A stretch of DNA of 8,385 bases, taken from NCBI GenBank assembly GCA_947456845.1, contig CANGUJ010000148.1, positions 1 to 8,385 of the forward strand. Reading direction: 5' to 3'. Below are positions 6,982 through 8,385 of this stretch, in pieces. Numbering within the stretch: the first letter of the stretch is position 1; the number at the start of each line of letters is the position of its first letter. The DNA comes from Burkholderiales bacterium (lineage in GTDB: Bacteria > Pseudomonadota > Gammaproteobacteria > Burkholderiales > JAEUOS01). The notes beneath the pieces are model-generated. The model was not told the origin of the DNA. It worked only from the letters and a program-made list of their open reading frames with translations, and searched no databases. A program made the position numbers and the translations under genes.

Positions 6982-6987
6982 TATGCT
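6982..6987 (+). promoter_or_regulatory. Candidate -10 element of the DUF3124 gene promoter
   Basis: TATGCT (4 of 6 to TATAAT) lies 31 nt before the ATG at 7019. The TTGAGC hexamer at 6956-6961 resembles a -35 element, but the spacing is 20 bp, longer than optimal. It is the only AT-containing hexamer well placed in the divergent region. Confidence 0.3.
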
Positions 6988-7018
6988 TCCGCGGATTCAT
7001 GATTGCGGGGCGACGGGC

Positions 7019-7498
7019 ATGCTTTTGCGGGCGATCTTGTTGGGGTGGGGCCTTTGTGTTGCGAGTGTGGCCTTCGGCCAGGCCGCGCCAGCGCGCGTGA
7101 GCGGGCAATCGCTCTACCTGCCGGTGTACTCCCACATCCTGCACGGCGAGGGTGGCGGCAAGGCGCAGTCCGCCAGGGTGCTGGTATCCGTGATGGTCAG
7201 CATACGCAACACGGACACGCTGCGGCCGATGCGCGTGACCTCGGCGGTGTACTACGATACCGAGGGCAGGCGCATCAAGGATTACGTACCGGCGCCGCGC
7301 GTGGTGGCGCCGATGGGCACACTGGAGATTTTCATCCCGCGCAGCGACGACACCGGCGGCTCAGGGGCGAATTTCGTCATCGGCTGGAAAGCCGATGCGC
7401 CGGTCAACCCGCCGCTGGTCGAGGCCGTGCACGCCAATTTTCCGACCGGCCGCTCGATCGTGTTCATCACCAGCGCCAGACCAATCCAGACGGAATGA
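7019..7498 (+). CDS. Secreted DUF3124 domain protein
   Basis: A 159-aa protein with an N-terminal signal peptide (M-L-L-R-A-I-L-L-G-W-G-L-C-V-A-S-V-A-F-G), probably cleaved near residues 20-22, so the mature form is exported to the periplasm. There is no lipobox at the cleavage region. The mature part fits the DUF3124 family pattern as I know it: L-Y-L-P-V-Y-S-H-I (32-40), S-I-R-N-T-D (61-66), a V-Y-Y-D-T-E-G-R (77-84) strand, V-A-P-M-G-T (97-102), D-D-T-G-G-S-G-A-N-F-V-I-G-W (110-123) and P-P-L-V-E-A-V (131-137). The family has no known function; the pattern suggests a small all-beta domain. I chose the ATG at 7019 because it begins the signal peptide and follows GGGGCGAC; an in-frame ATG at 6983 would add 12 residues and spoil the signal peptide. 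The gene appears monocistronic. Confidence 0.88.
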   Translation: MLLRAILLGWGLCVASVAFGQAAPARVSGQSLYLPVYSHILHGEGGGKAQSARVLVSVMVSIRNTDTLRPMRVTSAVYYDTEGRRIKDYVPAPRVVAPMGTLEIFIPRSDDTGGSGANFVIGWKADAPVNPPLVEAVHANFPTGRSIVFITSARPIQTE

Positions 7499-7616
7499 AG
7501 GCGGGTGTCCGCACGGGCGGCACGATACTTGCTCGCGTCGCTGCATACACACGCGCGAGCCATCCTGGCCAGGTGTGCCACGCCGGCTGTTTGGCCCGCG
7601 GCATACGCTTTCAAGC

Positions 7617-7622
7617 GACAAT
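7617..7622 (+). promoter_or_regulatory. Candidate -10 element placed for a leaderless transcript of the Hfq-like gene
   Basis: GACAAT (4 of 6 to TATAAT, with the important A at position 2 and T at position 6) spans exactly -12 to -7 relative to the A of the ATG at 7629. No Shine-Dalgarno sequence is present between them or just upstream. A TTGGCC at 7591-7596 is a weak -35 candidate with a long 20-bp spacer. If active, it would yield an mRNA starting at or next to the start codon. Confidence 0.35.
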
Positions 7623-7628
7623 CGAACC

Positions 7629-7937
7629 ATGCCTCCTTCTTCCCCCGTCGACATTTCCGCCATTCCACAAGGCGAACGCATTCAGGAGCCCTACCTGAAC
7701 AATCTGCGCAAGCTGCGGCGCACGGTGGTCATCTATCTCGTCAACGGCGTCAAGCTGGCCGGCAAGATCAGTTCTTTCGACCAGCACACCGTGGCGCTGG
7801 AGGGGTTCGAGAAGCAGGTGATCAACAAGCACGCCATCGCCACCATCATGCCCGCGCCGCCGCGCCCGACGGTGCGCAAGCCGCGTGACCCCAACGTGGT
7901 GCGGCGCAATCACTTCGGCCTGCCGATCAAGCAGTAG
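7629..7937 (+). CDS. hfq: Hfq-like RNA chaperone, divergent paralogue with N-terminal extension and basic tail
   Basis: A 102-aa member of the bacterial Sm/Hfq family, which forms hexameric rings that bind small RNAs and mRNAs. Residues 19-75 align without gaps to E. coli Hfq 8-64 (offset 11). Q19, P21, L23, N24, R27 and R30 are kept, as are the Sm1 block I-Y-L-V-N-G-V-K-L (35-43), S-F-D-Q (49-52), Q63, and the Sm2 block K67-H-A-I with T72 and P75. Differences at RNA-contact positions include F42 to H53, Q33 to A44, Y55 to N66 and D9 to E20. The first 11 residues are extra. The C-terminal tail is basic and ends R-R-N-H-F-G-L-P-I-K-Q, unlike the acidic-tipped E. coli tail. The usual betaproteobacterial Hfq, as I remember it, is much closer to E. 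coli Hfq, so this is probably a second copy; that needs the genome to confirm. The ATG at 7629 is the only in-frame start that fits and has no Shine-Dalgarno. It is convergent with fbp. Confidence 0.9.
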   Translation: MPPSSPVDISAIPQGERIQEPYLNNLRKLRRTVVIYLVNGVKLAGKISSFDQHTVALEGFEKQVINKHAIATIMPAPPRPTVRKPRDPNVVRRNHFGLPIKQ

Positions 7938-7966
7938 CGCTTGGGCGGCGGCCGGGTCCCTGCCGG

Positions 7967-7992
7967 CTCGCGCGGATTGACCGGTCCGCGAG
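7967..7992. repeat. Hairpin-forming inverted repeat 3' of the Hfq-like gene (possible terminator without T-tract)
   Basis: CTCGCG at 7967-7972 pairs with CGCGAG at 7987-7992, and further pairs can form inside after a short bulge around the loop containing TTGACC. It begins 30 bp after the stop codon. No T-run follows on either strand, so it is not a textbook Rho-independent terminator; it could be an RNA-stabilising or Rho-dependent 3' end structure. Confidence 0.35.
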
Positions 7993-7994
7993 AG

Positions 7995-8012
7995 GCGCGA
8001 CAATTGTGGCGC
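7995..8012. repeat. 18-bp near-perfect palindrome in the convergent gap
   Basis: GCGC-G-ACAATTGT-G-GCGC: the inner 8 bp ACAATTGT and the outer GCGC arms are self-complementary; only the G/G pair between them breaks the symmetry. It has no loop, so a protein-binding site is more natural than an RNA hairpin. The AT-rich core is conspicuous in this GC-rich gap. It has no assigned gene to regulate in its vicinity. Confidence 0.4.
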
Positions 8013-8056
8013 ACCAACCGAGTGGCGGATGCCCGATGCGGTGCGCGCGACGCCGG

Positions 8057-8080
8057 TCCGGCCGCGCCGCCGGCCCCGGA
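8057..8080 (-). terminator. GC-rich hairpin immediately after the fbp stop codon
   Basis: TCCGGCCG and CGG-cc-CCGGA can pair as an 8-bp stem with a 2-nt bulge and a 6-nt loop, starting directly after the fbp TGA (8083-8081). No T-tract follows on the minus strand, so intrinsic termination is doubtful; 3' end protection or Rho-dependent termination are alternatives. Confidence 0.3.
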
Positions 8081-8385
8081 TCAGGCTTCGTGGTGGTACC
8101 GCGTGACCCGCTCGACCTCGTTTTTCGAGCCGATGACAAGGCCGGTGCGCTGGTGCAGCCCGGTGGGTTGCAGTTCGAGAATGCGGGTGCGGCCGTCGGT
8201 GGCCGCGCCGCCCGCCTGCTCGACGATGAAGGCCATCGGGTTGGCCTCGTACATCAGGCGCAGCCGGCCATGGGTGTGCTTGGCGTCCTGCGGGTACATG
8301 AAGACTCCGCCGCGGGTGAGGATGCGGAACAGGTCGGCCACCATCGAGGCAACCCAGCGCATGTTGAAGTCCTTGCCGCGCGGCC
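8081..8385 (-). CDS. fbp: Fructose-1,6-bisphosphatase class I (C-terminal part, 5' end beyond the window)
   Basis: The last 101 codons of class I fructose-1,6-bisphosphatase, the cytosolic enzyme that hydrolyses fructose 1,6-bisphosphate to fructose 6-phosphate in gluconeogenesis (and the Calvin cycle where present). The frame is open to the right edge; the in-frame Met at 8362 is internal (preceded by R-G-K-D-F-N). Recognisable family blocks are W-V-A-S-M-V-A-D-L, T-R-G-G-V-F-M-Y-P, G-R-L-R-L-M-Y-E-A-N-P-M-A-F, E-Q-A-G-G-A-A-T-D-G and L-H-Q-R. The Glu in M-Y-E-A-N-P corresponds to the metal-binding E280 of the mammalian enzyme. The Lys that contacts the 6-phosphate there (K274) appears as Arg, a conservative change. 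The C-terminus R-Y-H-H-E-A is intact. It converges with the Hfq-like gene across 143 bp. Confidence 0.97.
   Translation of the reverse strand, partial: PRGKDFNMRWVASMVADLFRILTRGGVFMYPQDAKHTHGRLRLMYEANPMAFIVEQAGGAATDGRTRILELQPTGLHQRTGLVIGSKNEVERVTRYHHEA

Noticed and set aside
8029..8106. 25-aa frame starting ATG-CCC-GAT on the plus strand in the Hfq/fbp gap
   Set aside because: Arg/Pro-rich, without a good ribosome binding site, and it runs antisense into the fbp 3' end.

Overview
The window is a high-GC, gene-dense piece of a Gram-negative chromosome, most likely from a betaproteobacterium (Burkholderiales or Rhodocyclales type; the genus cannot be fixed from this sequence). The reasons are the class I fructose-bisphosphatase C-terminus, the tripartite RND efflux operon, a DUF3124 exported protein, an Hfq-type Sm protein, and the codon use (strong G/C third positions, long antisense open frames).

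Layout. Positions 1-4440 (minus strand) hold a three-gene drug-efflux operon read right to left: a lipoprotein membrane-fusion protein (4440-3232), an HAE1-type RND proton antiporter (3222-55), and the first 19 codons of a third gene (58-1, cut by the window edge), placed where the outer-membrane channel normally sits. The genes are tightly coupled: 9 bp between the first two, and an ATGA overlap between the second and third. Divergent from the pump, across a 217-bp intergenic region with an 8-bp perfect inverted repeat, is a zinc-free MDR oxidoreductase (4658-5674). It is followed by a 99-aa unrecognised helical protein (5792-6091).

The right half is a set of small genes. An unrecognised 206-aa acidic protein (6895-6275, minus) diverges from a secreted DUF3124 protein (7019-7498, plus). 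Next comes an N-terminally extended, divergent Hfq-like protein (7629-7937, plus). It converges on the C-terminal end of fbp (8385-8081, minus, cut by the window edge). The 143-bp Hfq/fbp convergent gap is rich in inverted repeats.

How the genes work together: the efflux operon is one export machine. It has no local TetR/MarR regulator inside the window, so regulation is either off-window or through the shared intergenic region. The other genes look like independent units. I see no mobile element, tRNA, rRNA or CRISPR array. The most noteworthy item is the divergent Hfq-like protein. It keeps the Sm core but changes RNA-contact positions, carries a basic tail, and has no Shine-Dalgarno sequence, with a -10-like hexamer exactly placed for a leaderless transcript.
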